From Bacilli bacterium (GTDB lineage Bacteria > Bacillota_I > Bacilli_A > RF39 > UBA660), in assembly GCA_028703035.1 (NCBI GenBank), contig JAQVNR010000008.1:1-29482 (forward strand): 29,482 nt of DNA. The letters run 5' to 3'. The position numbers and the translations under genes are program-made. Under the pieces are notes generated by a model. It had not been told where the DNA came from. It did not search any database and worked only from the letters and a program-made list of their open reading frames with translations. Positions within the stretch are counted from its first letter, which is position 1, and each line of letters starts with the position of its first letter. Of the stretch, positions 7,125 through 15,674 are shown one piece after another.

Positions 7125-7320
7125 ATCAGCTTATAGAAAAAAACTTTTAGTATTTGGTGTAGTTGTTATAGAAGATGCAAAACTTACTGGTAAGTGGGCA
7201 ACAGCTATTCAATTTGCAAAAACTATTATAGAGTTTCAAAATCCTGAATTAAAAGATAAGATTAATACAGACTTAAAAGATAACTCAAGTTTTCTAATGA
7301 TTCTTTACGGCGGAAGATGA
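7120..7320 (+). pseudogene. Unidentified gene fragment after the RhuM relic
   Basis: An open frame reads '...VVVIEDAKLTGKWATAIQFAKTIIEFQNPELKDKI...' and ends '...SFLMILYGGR'. The 'EDAKLTGKWATAIQFA' part has the look of a conserved folded protein rather than noise, but I cannot name the family. There is no start signal: the upstream part runs straight out of the broken RhuM end, so this is probably the C-terminal part of another decayed gene, or out-of-frame debris. Confidence 0.35.
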
Positions 7321-7438
7321 CAGTTGGATGTTTAAAAATTAGAAAAAACTAGCAAATAAATATCTTATTAATTTTTTCTTTTCCTTTTTCTTTTTATCAA
7401 ACTTTGATATAATTTAAATGAAACAAGGAGGATTTTAG

Positions 7439-7963
7439 ATGATAAATAGATTTGTGCCAGATATATATCAAAAAAGTATTTATGATATAGATTATAAGAA
7501 ATTAAAAAAACATGGAATTAAATGTTTAATATTTGATCTTGATAATACAATAACTCCTGTTAATATAAAAAATCCTCCCAAGAAAGTAAAAGATTTGATG
7601 GAAGATTTAAAAAATATGAAATTTAAATTAATAATAGTAAGTAATGCTACTAAAAAAAGAGTTGAACCTTTTAAAGATATATTATGTATTGATTCTTCAT
7701 ATTTATCATTAAAACCATTAAAAAGAAAATATCAAAAAATATTAAAAGTTTATAAATTTAAAGAAAGTGAGATTGCCTGTATTGGTGATCAGCTTTTAAC
7801 TGATATTTGGGGAGCAAATAAAATGGGCTTTTTAAGTATCTTAGTAAATCCAATTGGCAAAATTGATTTTGCATTAACAAAATTAAATCGAGCACTTGAA
7901 AATACAATATATAATAGTTTAGATGCCAAAGAATTATTAAAAAAGGGGAAGTATTATGAATAA
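7439..7963 (+). CDS. yqeG: YqeG family HAD-IIIA phosphatase
   Basis: The 174-residue protein has haloacid dehalogenase motifs in order: 'FDLDNT' (D33, D35; motif I nucleophile and acid), 'IIVSNAT' (motif II), the lysine in 'SLKPLKRKY' and 'CIGDQLLTDIWGAN' (motif III). Length and the N-terminal 'FVPDIYQKSIYDIDYKKL' are typical of YqeG. Members of this family in Bacillota sit beside yqeH; related mitochondrial GEP4 dephosphorylates phosphatidylglycerophosphate, a plausible but unproven role here. ATG at 7439 has AAGGAGG. A TATAAT at 7408-7413 behind a long polypyrimidine tract is the probable promoter. It overlaps yqeH by 8 nt. Confidence 0.92.
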   Translation: MINRFVPDIYQKSIYDIDYKKLKKHGIKCLIFDLDNTITPVNIKNPPKKVKDLMEDLKNMKFKLIIVSNATKKRVEPFKDILCIDSSYLSLKPLKRKYQKILKVYKFKESEIACIGDQLLTDIWGANKMGFLSILVNPIGKIDFALTKLNRALENTIYNSLDAKELLKKGKYYE

Positions 7964-8942
7964 AATATGTTTTGGTTGCGGAAGTAAACTGCAAAGTGAA
8001 GATGCAACTAAAGAGGGATATATTCCTGATGCAAAATTAAAAACAGAAGATTATTGCCAAAGATGTTTTAAAATAATTCATTATGGAATGCAAAGTAAAA
8101 GTAGCACTCCTAAAGAATCAAATATTATTTTAAGATCAATTAATAAAGATAATAAATTTGTAATTTTTATGGCAAACTTTTTAACAATTAATTCTGAAGT
8201 AATTAATATTTTTAATCAAATAACTAATGATAAAATTCTTTTAATATCTAAATGTGATATTTTTTTAAAAAGTATTAAAGAAATTCATATTAAAACATTC
8301 TTAAGAAACTACTATCAAATTAAAAGTGATATTAAACTTGTTAGTAGTGTTAACAACTATGGTGTTGAGTCGTTAACTAATTATTTAAGAAATAGAAATA
8401 TTCATGATGTCTATATAGTTGGTTTATCAAATTCTGGTAAAAGTACTTTAATAAATAAATTAATTGATTTAAATCAATCTAATATGAAAATGATAACTAC
8501 TAGTTGTATACCAAATACAACTCTTGATTTTATTAGAATTAAAATAAACGATAATTTAACAGTAATAGATTCACCAGGTTTTATTATTAACACAATTCAA
8601 GATGATATTATTACTTCTAAAAATAATTTTAAAGTATTTTTAAAACCTAAAACATTTCAAATTAAAGTAGGAGAAACATTAGAAATAGAAAATATGTATT
8701 TTAATTTTAGTGAAGATACTTCAGTTACTTTATATTTAATAAATAATTTAAAAGTAAAAAAATATTATAAAGAAATAGATTTTGATAATAGCATTGTTGT
8801 AAATAATAATATAGATTTAATTATTAGTGGACTAGGATTTATTAATATTAAAAATAGATGTATGATAAAAACGGCTAATATAAAACCTAATCTACTTGAA
8901 ACTAGAATAAGCGTTTTTGGAGAATATTATGAACAAGATTAA
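7956..8942 (+). CDS. yqeH: Ribosome biogenesis GTPase YqeH (circularly permuted), divergent
   Basis: YqeH helps assemble the 30S subunit. The 328-residue protein shows the zinc finger C5-x2-C8...C34-x2-C37 and permuted GTPase order: G4 first (S98-K-C-D101), then G1 'GLSNSGKST' (156-164), a Thr-rich G2 region and G3 'DSPG' (205-208). A C-terminal treble-clef/beta domain follows. It is shorter than B. subtilis YqeH (366 aa). Two features are odd: G4 reads SKCD where NKxD is usual, and the 'D-x-x-D-F-x-GS' strand near residue 70 is replaced by 'FMANFLTINS'. ATG 7956 follows GGGGAAG. Overlaps on both sides mean coupled expression with yqeG and mutL; aroE and yhbY, often next to it, are absent. 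Confidence 0.9.
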   Translation: MNKICFGCGSKLQSEDATKEGYIPDAKLKTEDYCQRCFKIIHYGMQSKSSTPKESNIILRSINKDNKFVIFMANFLTINSEVINIFNQITNDKILLISKCDIFLKSIKEIHIKTFLRNYYQIKSDIKLVSSVNNYGVESLTNYLRNRNIHDVYIVGLSNSGKSTLINKLIDLNQSNMKMITTSCIPNTTLDFIRIKINDNLTVIDSPGFIINTIQDDIITSKNNFKVFLKPKTFQIKVGETLEIENMYFNFSEDTSVTLYLINNLKVKKYYKEIDFDNSIVVNNNIDLIISGLGFINIKNRCMIKTANIKPNLLETRISVFGEYYEQD

Positions 8943-10638
8943 AATAATGAGTGAAGATTTAGCTAATAAAATAGCAGCTGGAGAAGTCGTAGAGAAAATT
9001 GCTAATGTTGTTAAAGAACTTGTTGAAAATAGTTTAGATGCGGCATCTAAGAGTATTAAAATAGAACTTACATCATCAGGAATTAAAATAATTAAAGTAA
9101 CTGATGATGGAACAGGCATGAATAAAATTGATGCTACAAATGCATTTTTAAGACATGCAACAAGCAAAATATATACAACTGAAGATTTATTTTATATTGA
9201 TTCTTTAGGTTTTAGAGGTGAGGCACTTCCATCAATTGCTTCTGTTTCAAAAGTGACTTTAATTACTAGTGAGGGTAATGAGGGAATTAAAATAGTTATC
9301 AGTGGTGGTAAAAAAGTAGAAGAAACTAAATCTGATGCTAGGAAAGGGACTATTATTGAAGTAAAAGATTTATTTTATAATACCCCAGCCCGCCTTAAAT
9401 ATTTAAAAAGTGAGCAATCCGAGCTAGCCAATACTAGTAATTATATTGAAAAAATATCTCTTGCTTATCCAAATGTTTCTTTTACTCTAATAAATAATGA
9501 AAGACAGTTAATTAAAACTAGTGGGTCTAATAATTTACTTAAGACTATTCATGAAATATATGGACTTGATATTAGTAAAAATATGCTAGAAATTAAAGGT
9601 GAAAATAACGATTTTGAAATATCAGGATTTATTAGTAAACCATCTATTTTAAAATCAAATCGAAACTATATAACAACAATAGTTAATGGCAGAACGGTTA
9701 GAAACAATGAAATAAATAGAATTATAATTGAGGCTTATCATACATATATTCCAAATATAAAGTTTCCAGTAGTTATAATAAATATTGAAACAGACCCAGC
9801 CCTCTTAGATGTTAATATTCATCCAACTAAACAAGATATTAAAATAAGTAAAATAAATACTTTAGAAGAACTTATTTTTGATGGCATAAAAAATGCGTTA
9901 TATGCATCTCTTCTAATCCCAAAAGTAGAAGTAAAAACGTTAGATAGCTCTAATGAGATAAATATTAAGACTGATTATGAAATCGAAGAAGTTTCTTTTG
10001 CAATAAATGATGTTCAAGAAACATTTAATTTTACAACTAAAAATGAAGAGATAAAAAAGCTAGAACTATATCCAGTTGGTCTTGTTTTTGGTACTTATAT
10101 AGTTGCTCAAAATAAAGATAATATGTATTTAGTTGATCAGCATGCTGCCGAAGAAAGAGTTAATTATGAGAAAATATTAAGAGCTTTAAAAGAAAAGGAA
10201 ATAACTACCACTGATTTATTATTTCCAATTAATATTGAGCTTACTGCAAGTGATTATTTAATATTTAAAGAAAATATGTATATATTAACTGACTTGGGCT
10301 TTAAAATTGAAGAGTTTGGAATTAATACGATAATTATTAAAAGTCATCCAACCTGGCTTTTAACCGGTTATGAAGAAGAGCAAATTAGAAGAATAATTGA
10401 TTTAGTTTTAAGTATAAATAAAAAGTTTGATTTAGGAAAATTTAATGATAACTTAGCAGCAACTGCTGCTTGCAAATTAAGCATTAAAGGGAATACTAAT
10501 ATATCTATTTTAGAGATGGAAAATATTTTAGAAAAGTTAGTACTTTGTGATAACCCATATAATTGTCCGCATGGAAGACCAACAATTATAACATTTACTA
10601 ATTATGAAATAGAAAAAATGTTTAAGAGGGTAATGTAA
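8929..10638 (+). CDS. mutL: DNA mismatch repair protein MutL with endonuclease motif
   Basis: From ATG 8929 (GGAG at 8919-8922) the product is 569 residues. The N-terminal GHKL ATPase has 'IAAGEVVEKIANVVKELVENSLDA', 'DDGTGM' and 'GFRGEALPSIASV', followed by the transducer domain with 'NIHPTKQDI'. The C-terminal dimerisation/nuclease domain contains the DQHAAEER...E metal-binding motif, 'ACKLSIKG' and a terminal 'CPHGRP', the set found in MutL proteins with nicking activity. It acts with MutS in post-replicative repair; mutS is not in this window. It overlaps yqeH by 14 nt and miaA by 1 nt, so it is part of one transcription unit. A TTG at 8917 is in frame but lies before the RBS. Confidence 0.96.
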   Translation: MNKIKIMSEDLANKIAAGEVVEKIANVVKELVENSLDAASKSIKIELTSSGIKIIKVTDDGTGMNKIDATNAFLRHATSKIYTTEDLFYIDSLGFRGEALPSIASVSKVTLITSEGNEGIKIVISGGKKVEETKSDARKGTIIEVKDLFYNTPARLKYLKSEQSELANTSNYIEKISLAYPNVSFTLINNERQLIKTSGSNNLLKTIHEIYGLDISKNMLEIKGENNDFEISGFISKPSILKSNRNYITTIVNGRTVRNNEINRIIIEAYHTYIPNIKFPVVIINIETDPALLDVNIHPTKQDIKISKINTLEELIFDGIKNALYASLLIPKVEVKTLDSSNEINIKTDYEIEEVSFAINDVQETFNFTTKNEEIKKLELYPVGLVFGTYIVAQNKDNMYLVDQHAAEERVNYEKILRALKEKEITTTDLLFPINIELTASDYLIFKENMYILTDLGFKIEEFGINTIIIKSHPTWLLTGYEEEQIRRIIDLVLSINKKFDLGKFNDNLAATAACKLSIKGNTNISILEMENILEKLVLCDNPYNCPHGRPTIITFTNYEIEKMFKRVM

Positions 10639-11498
10639 TGATTATTACAATTGTTGGACCTACAGGAGTTGGTAAAACTAAACTTAGCTTAGCACTTGCT
10701 AAAAAGTATAATGGTGAAATTATTAATGCCGATTCAACGCAAATATTTAAAGAACTTAATATTGGGACTGCTAAGATTATAGATACTAAAGGCATTCCCC
10801 ATCATTTAATTGATATTAAAAATTTAGCTGAAAAATATACGGTCTATGATTATCAAAAAGATGCCAGAAATATTTTAAAAGATATTTTAAAAAGAAATAA
10901 AACTCCGATTATAGTAGGTGGGAGTGGTCTTTATTTAACCGCACTTTTATATGATTACAAATTTACGAAAGAAGAAAATATTATAAATGAGGATATTTCT
11001 ATTGAAAAGATGCATTCTAAATTACTTGAGTTAGGACTTAATATTGATTTAAATAATAAACAAAGAATTAAAAGAAAATATCTTAAACATATTATAAATA
11101 AAGAACCAATTACAAATGATAAACCAAAAGTTTTATATGAAACTATTATAATTGGTCTTACTACCGATAGAGATATTCTTTATGATAAAATAAATAGTAG
11201 AGTAGATGAAATGATTGAAAATGGTCTTCTTGATGAAGCAAGAAATTTATTTCAAAAATATCCTAATTGTGGACAGCTTCATAATACGATAGATTATAAA
11301 GAATTTATTCCTTATTTTAATAATGAGAGTACTTTAGAAGATGTAATTAATATAATGAAACAAAATAGTCGCAACTTTGCTAAAAGACAATATACATGGT
11401 TTAATAATAAATTAGATGTTGACTGGTTTCAAACTAACTATAATGATTTTAATCAAACGATAAAGGAAGTAATTAATTATATAGATAACTCAAAATAA
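10638..11498 (+). CDS. miaA: tRNA dimethylallyltransferase MiaA
   Basis: The 286-residue enzyme transfers a dimethylallyl group to A37 of tRNAs reading UNN codons. The P-loop is 'GPTGVGKT' (residues 6-13). 'IINADSTQIFKELNIGTAK' provides the substrate-binding segment, normally 'DSMQVY', so it is slightly divergent. 'PIIVGGSGLYLTALLYDY' and the basic 'NSRNFAKRQYTWF' near the C-terminus are family signatures. It is somewhat shorter than B. subtilis MiaA (314 aa). Its ATG overlaps the mutL stop by one base, the conserved mutL-miaA arrangement. No terminator with a T-run follows; a structured stretch separates it from pyrFE. Confidence 0.95.
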   Translation: MIITIVGPTGVGKTKLSLALAKKYNGEIINADSTQIFKELNIGTAKIIDTKGIPHHLIDIKNLAEKYTVYDYQKDARNILKDILKRNKTPIIVGGSGLYLTALLYDYKFTKEENIINEDISIEKMHSKLLELGLNIDLNNKQRIKRKYLKHIINKEPITNDKPKVLYETIIIGLTTDRDILYDKINSRVDEMIENGLLDEARNLFQKYPNCGQLHNTIDYKEFIPYFNNESTLEDVINIMKQNSRNFAKRQYTWFNNKLDVDWFQTNYNDFNQTIKEVINYIDNSK

Positions 11499-11501
11499 TA
11501 A

Positions 11502-11555
11502 CAGCATTTAATGGTCGACCACTTTTAAAAGCAAAAATGGGTGGTTGCTCTGCTG
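11502..11555 (+). other. Structured intergenic element upstream of pyrFE
   Basis: CAGCA (11502-11506) pairs with TGCTG (11551-11555), and inside it CGACCAC (11516-11522) pairs with GTGGTTG (11541-11547, one G-T wobble). A perfect palindrome TGGTCGACCA (11512-11521) overlaps the 5' arm. There is no T-run, so this is not an intrinsic terminator. The stretch is also open in one frame (reads 'MGGCSAERMVYQVKSLKK'), so coding debris is an alternative. Sequence complexity and G+C are higher than in other spacers here. Confidence 0.4.
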
Positions 11556-11610
11556 AACGAATGGTATATCAAGTTAAATCACTAAAAAAAAATTATAGGA
11601 GGTGCTCATA

Positions 11611-13146
11611 ATGGGTAAAAATGTTATTATTGCGTGTGATTTTAATTCAAAAGAAAAATTAGAAAGATTCTTGGACCAAATGGAAGGTGCAGATCCTAAC
11701 TTTTATTGTAAGGTAGGAATGGAGTTATTTGACTCTGGTGCATTACAAGGGTTTAATCCTGTTCAAATTGTTAAAGAAAGAGGACATAAGGTATTTTTAG
11801 ACCTAAAGTTAAAAGATATTCCAAACACTGTGTCTAAGACCGCTAAAACTTTAATTGATGCTGGGGCAGATATGATTAATCTTCATGCTGATGGTGGTCT
11901 TAAAATGCTGAAAGATGCATCTGTTGCTGTTAATGAAGCATACGCTGAATATCAACATGAGTATGATGAAGTAAAAGCTGATAGAGATATGCCAGGAAGA
12001 TTAGAAGATTTAGAAAAGAAACTTAATAACAGACCAATTTTATTAGGTGTAACAGTTTTAACTTCAATGAGTGAAGAAGAATTAAGAAATGAAATAGGTA
12101 TTAATAAAACTCCTATGGAACAAGTTGTAAGTTTAGCAAAACTTTGTAAAGAGGCTGGACTTGATGGCGTTGTATGTTCTCCACAAGAGATTATTGCTGT
12201 AAAAGAAGCTTGTGGTGAAGATTTTATAACAGTAACTCCTGGAATTAGATTTGCAGATAGTAAGAAAGATGATCAAACAAGAGTTGCAACACCTGCTTGT
12301 GCTAATATATTGGGTTCTGATTACATTGTTGTAGGGCGACCAATAACAAATGCAGAAAATGCTATCGAAGCTTACAATAGATGTAAAAAAGATTTTACTG
12401 AACAAGTAACAGCCACTAATGAAATTAAAAATGCTAAAGGTTATATTGAAAACTTAAAGAAAAAAATTGTTAATCCGTCTGACGTAGTTGCTCAAAAACT
12501 AATTGAAGCAAGTGCGTTTAAAGTAAGTACCGAAGATCCATTTTTACTTAAAAGTGGCTTGGGAGCACCAATTTATTTAAATAATAGAGACTTATATAAA
12601 TCTCCAGCTGAACAAAAATTAATTATGGATTATTTGGCAAAATTAGTTGAAGAATATTATCCACATTGTGAAGCAATATTCGGAACTCCAATGTCGGCAA
12701 TATCTTTTGGAGCATTAGTTGCTGAAAGACTAGGATTGCCATTTGGGTTTGTTAGACCGGAGAAAAAAGATCATGGTATTGTTGCTACTTTTGAAGGACC
12801 CAAAAAAGAAGGTATGAAAATAGTACAGATTGAAGATTTAATCACTTCAGGAGTAAGCTCACTAGATTCTATCACTCCATTAAAAGATTTTGGTGCAGAT
12901 GTATTAGGTATTGCTGCAATAGTTGATAATGACTTTGTTCCATCTCAAAAATTAATTGATAAAAGAATTGAATATCGTTCAATTACTACTATGTCAAAAA
13001 TAGTACAATATGCATTTGAACAAGGACTTATAACAGAAGATGAAATTAATCAAATTTGGGCATATAAGGGTAATCCAAAAGATGAGTCATGGATGTCTGA
13101 TGTAGCAAAAGGAAACATTGCTCAAAAAAGGCTGGCAAAGAAATAA
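11611..13146 (+). CDS. pyrFE: Bifunctional orotidine-5'-phosphate decarboxylase / orotate phosphoribosyltransferase (PyrF-PyrE fusion)
   Basis: The 511-residue protein carries the last two steps of UMP synthesis in one chain. Residues about 1-270 are OMP decarboxylase: K34, then the catalytic D64-L-K66-L-K-D69-I-P-N-T, 'GVTVLTSM', 'GVVCSP' and 'TPGIR...VVGRPIT'. Residues about 285-500 are orotate phosphoribosyltransferase: 'SGLGAPIYLNNRD', the catalytic loop 'RPEKKDHG' and the PRPP motif 'QIEDLITSGVSS' (about 404-418). All key residues look present. The decarboxylase-first order is opposite to the mammalian UMP synthase. ATG 11611 follows AGGAGGTG by six bases. No other pyr genes are adjacent. 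A weak hairpin and T-run near 13160-13193 may end it. Confidence 0.95.
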   Translation: MGKNVIIACDFNSKEKLERFLDQMEGADPNFYCKVGMELFDSGALQGFNPVQIVKERGHKVFLDLKLKDIPNTVSKTAKTLIDAGADMINLHADGGLKMLKDASVAVNEAYAEYQHEYDEVKADRDMPGRLEDLEKKLNNRPILLGVTVLTSMSEEELRNEIGINKTPMEQVVSLAKLCKEAGLDGVVCSPQEIIAVKEACGEDFITVTPGIRFADSKKDDQTRVATPACANILGSDYIVVGRPITNAENAIEAYNRCKKDFTEQVTATNEIKNAKGYIENLKKKIVNPSDVVAQKLIEASAFKVSTEDPFLLKSGLGAPIYLNNRDLYKSPAEQKLIMDYLAKLVEEYYPHCEAIFGTPMSAISFGALVAERLGLPFGFVRPEKKDHGIVATFEGPKKEGMKIVQIEDLITSGVSSLDSITPLKDFGADVLGIAAIVDNDFVPSQKLIDKRIEYRSITTMSKIVQYAFEQGLITEDEINQIWAYKGNPKDESWMSDVAKGNIAQKRLAKK

Positions 13147-13254
13147 TATAAGTAATATACCTGTTTTATGTTAAAGTAAGTGGGGTTTTTTTTATGCAAT
13201 TGATTTGATAATTATATATATTAAATAAACAGTAGATAAGTAAAAGAGTTGTTA

Positions 13255-13331
13255 TGATAATCTCATATTTTTCCATTTCATTTATTCTTAATCTAATTTT
13301 CGTCACTTTAGTGACATATTAGAGATTATCA
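13255..13331. repeat. Inverted repeat with an inner palindrome upstream of ftsK
   Basis: TGATAATCTC (13255-13264) is perfectly complementary to GAGATTATCA (13322-13331). Between them lies TCACTTTAGTGA (13303-13314), itself an inverted repeat. The stretch has no start codon with an RBS and no T-run. It could be a small mobile-element footprint, a regulator-binding region or a structured RNA. It ends 30 bp before the ftsK promoter. Confidence 0.5.
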
Positions 13332-13360
13332 CAAGTTAAAACAAAAACAAGCAGTTTTCT

Positions 13361-13389
13361 TTGCAAAAAGTCTTTCTATATATTATACT
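13361..13389 (+). promoter_or_regulatory. Promoter of ftsK
   Basis: TTGCAA (13361-13366), a 17-base spacer and TATACT (13384-13389) form a near-consensus SigA-type promoter. Transcription would start about 13 bp before the GTG start, with AGGGTG between. Confidence 0.65.
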
Positions 13390-13409
13390 TATAGTAGGGT
13401 GTGAAGACA

Positions 13410-15614
13410 GTGGCTAAGAAAAAGAAACGTAAAGATGATAGCAGTAGCAAAGTTAAGTTTAGCGCAGAATTAACAGGATTGATTTTTGTTTTAATAAGTG
13501 TTATAGGAATTGGAGCCTTTGGACCAGTTGGGCACTTAATTAAATCTTTTGCAATTTTTTTAATGGGAACTTGGTGGGCAATCTTAATTATTCTAGTTTT
13601 AGTTCTTGGAACATACATGATTGTTAAAAGAGATGTTCCTAAATTTTTTAATGCTAAATTAATTGGTTTATATTTTTTATTAATAACCTTACTAGCATTT
13701 TCTCATTTAGATTATGTTAAAAATATTGAAGAATTAAAGCTTGGAGTTTTATTTCAAAATACGATTGATAATTTTTTAAATACAGTTGCTGATTCAAGAT
13801 ATGTTCAGCTTAGCCAAATGGGTGGCGGTATAATTGGGGCTTTTTTTGCCGGGGCATTTGTATTATTGTTTGAAATAAAAGGAACATATATAGTTTTAAG
13901 TGTCTTTGGAATCTTTGGACTAATCATGTTATTAAATGTTTCATTAGCAGTTATTATTGCTAAAATAAAATTATTCTTTAGTCGTCTTAAAAAAGGTGTT
14001 AAAGAAAGTAATGTATTTAAATTACCTGATGATGATACTAAAGAAAAGGAAGATTTTAACAAAGTAATTATTACAAATGCATCAGACTTAAAACAATATC
14101 ATAATGTTGATTCATCTTCAAAAGAAGAAGCTCCGCCAGTAAAAATTGAAAACTCAACTGGTGGTAATTATAAACTTCCATCCCTTGATATTTTAGATAA
14201 TCCTAAAAAAAGGGGAAAAGTTAATTCTACAGAAGTATTACATGCCAATAAGGTGGCGCTAGAAAGAGTTTTAAATGATTTTCAAATTGTAGGTAAAGTT
14301 GTTGCAATTCATGAAGGACCAGCAGTAACTCAATATGAAATTGAAATAAAAGCGGCTACTAAATTAAATAGAATAACTAGTATTCATAGAGAAATAGCTC
14401 TTGCTATGGCGGCTAAAGATGTTAGAATCCAAGCACCAATTCCTGGTAAAAGTACAGTCGGAATTGAACTTCCTAATAAACAAATCGCCCCAGTTCCAAT
14501 TAGAGATGTTCTTAGCACTATTCCTAAAAATATGCTAGATTCAAAAATATTAGTTGCTTTAGGAAAAGATTTAATGGGTAGGACTTGCTGCGCTGATTTA
14601 AATATAATGCCACATTTACTGGTGGCAGGCGCAACTGGCTCTGGTAAATCAGTTTGTATTAATAGTTTTATTGCCTCAATATTAATGTTTAAAAGGCCTG
14701 ATGAAGTAAAACTTATCTTAGTGGATCCTAAGAAAGTTGAATTATCAAATTATAATGGAGTACCACATTTACTTTGCCCAGTTGTAACCAATCCTAAAAA
14801 AGCAAATATTGCTCTTCAAAAGATAGTATCTGAGATGGATAGACGTTATAGTTTATTTGAAGAAAAAGGTGCTAAAAATATTAGTGCATATAATGAAATG
14901 TTAGAAAAAGAAAATAAAAAAAATAACTTAAATGAAGCTTTACTTCCATATATTGTTGTAATAATTGATGAACTTGCTGATTTAATGCTAGTTGCAGCTA
15001 AAGAAGTAGAAGACTCAATTATGAGAATAACTCAAATGGCAAGAGCTGCTGGAATTCACTTGATAGTTGCAACTCAAAGACCATCAACTGATGTTATTAC
15101 CGGAGTAGTTAAAGCAAATATTCCTTCAAGAATTGCTTTTACCGTTGCATCACAAATTGATTCAAGAACTATACTTGATGCATCTGGTGCTGAAAAGCTA
15201 TTAGGAAAAGGTGATATGTTATATTTATTAATGGGAGAAAATCATCCGACAAGAATTCAAGGTTCGTTTATTAGCGATGAAGAGATTCAGAGATTAATTG
15301 ATTATGTATCTAAAGAACAAGTAGCCAAATATGATACAAGCATTCTTGAATCTGCACCGGATTATATGGCGGCAGGTTCAAGATATGAACAAGAAGAATA
15401 TGAAGACCCAATTTATAACGAGGTAGTTGATTTTGCGATTACTTCTGGCAAAATAAGTGCATCACTAATTCAAAGAAGATTTAGATTAGGATATAACAGA
15501 GCAGCTAGAATCCTAGATTTACTTGAAGAAAGAGGTATAGTTGGTCCACCAAATGGTTCAAAGCCACGAGAAGTTTTAGTAAAATTAGAAGGACAAGATG
15601 AAGAAGAAAAATAA
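13410..15614 (+). CDS. ftsK: DNA translocase FtsK/SpoIIIE
   Basis: From GTG 13410 (AGGGTG 13396-13401) the product is 734 residues. A basic N-terminus is followed by four hydrophobic segments between about residues 18 and 190, then a short linker. The motor follows, with alpha/beta domains: 'VAIHEGPAVTQYEIE', Walker A 'GATGSGKSV' (about 406-414), 'VDPKKVELSNYNGVPHL', Walker B 'VVIIDELADLM' (about 516-526) and 'MARAAGIHLIVATQRPS'. A C-terminal winged-helix gamma domain (about 664-730, 'SLIQRRFRLGYNRAARILDLLE') reads KOPS/SRS-like sites. It pumps chromosomal DNA through the closing septum, including into a forespore if the organism sporulates. GTG 13401 is in frame but lies inside the RBS. Confidence 0.96.
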   Translation: MAKKKKRKDDSSSKVKFSAELTGLIFVLISVIGIGAFGPVGHLIKSFAIFLMGTWWAILIILVLVLGTYMIVKRDVPKFFNAKLIGLYFLLITLLAFSHLDYVKNIEELKLGVLFQNTIDNFLNTVADSRYVQLSQMGGGIIGAFFAGAFVLLFEIKGTYIVLSVFGIFGLIMLLNVSLAVIIAKIKLFFSRLKKGVKESNVFKLPDDDTKEKEDFNKVIITNASDLKQYHNVDSSSKEEAPPVKIENSTGGNYKLPSLDILDNPKKRGKVNSTEVLHANKVALERVLNDFQIVGKVVAIHEGPAVTQYEIEIKAATKLNRITSIHREIALAMAAKDVRIQAPIPGKSTVGIELPNKQIAPVPIRDVLSTIPKNMLDSKILVALGKDLMGRTCCADLNIMPHLLVAGATGSGKSVCINSFIASILMFKRPDEVKLILVDPKKVELSNYNGVPHLLCPVVTNPKKANIALQKIVSEMDRRYSLFEEKGAKNISAYNEMLEKENKKNNLNEALLPYIVVIIDELADLMLVAAKEVEDSIMRITQMARAAGIHLIVATQRPSTDVITGVVKANIPSRIAFTVASQIDSRTILDASGAEKLLGKGDMLYLLMGENHPTRIQGSFISDEEIQRLIDYVSKEQVAKYDTSILESAPDYMAAGSRYEQEEYEDPIYNEVVDFAITSGKISASLIQRRFRLGYNRAARILDLLEERGIVGPPNGSKPREVLVKLEGQDEEEK

Positions 15615-15616
15615 AG

Positions 15617-15645
15617 CTTACAAAAGCTTTTAAATTTGATACAAT
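15617..15645 (+). promoter_or_regulatory. Probable promoter of the suf operon
   Basis: CTTACA (15617-15622), a 17-base spacer and TACAAT (15640-15645). The start would be near 15652, so the mRNA would open with the hairpin at 15653-15682. A promoter is needed here because a terminator separates ftsK from sufC. Confidence 0.45.
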
Positions 15646-15674
15646 ATTTGTAGTAGCAAGTATTGTATTTTTTT
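15639..15674 (+). terminator. Intrinsic terminator after ftsK
   Basis: ATACAATA (15639-15646) pairs perfectly with TATTGTAT (15661-15668) and is followed directly by T's to 15674. A second hairpin, AAAGCTT/AAGCTTT (15613-15630), precedes it with only a short T-run. The terminator's 5' arm overlaps the likely suf promoter, and its 3' arm overlaps the suf 5' hairpin. Confidence 0.75.

Noticed and set aside
13147..13195. Strong terminator after pyrFE
   Set aside because: A T-run is present at 13186-13193, but the only pairing before it (ACCT with a GGGGT-like arm) is weak, so it is mentioned only as a possibility.
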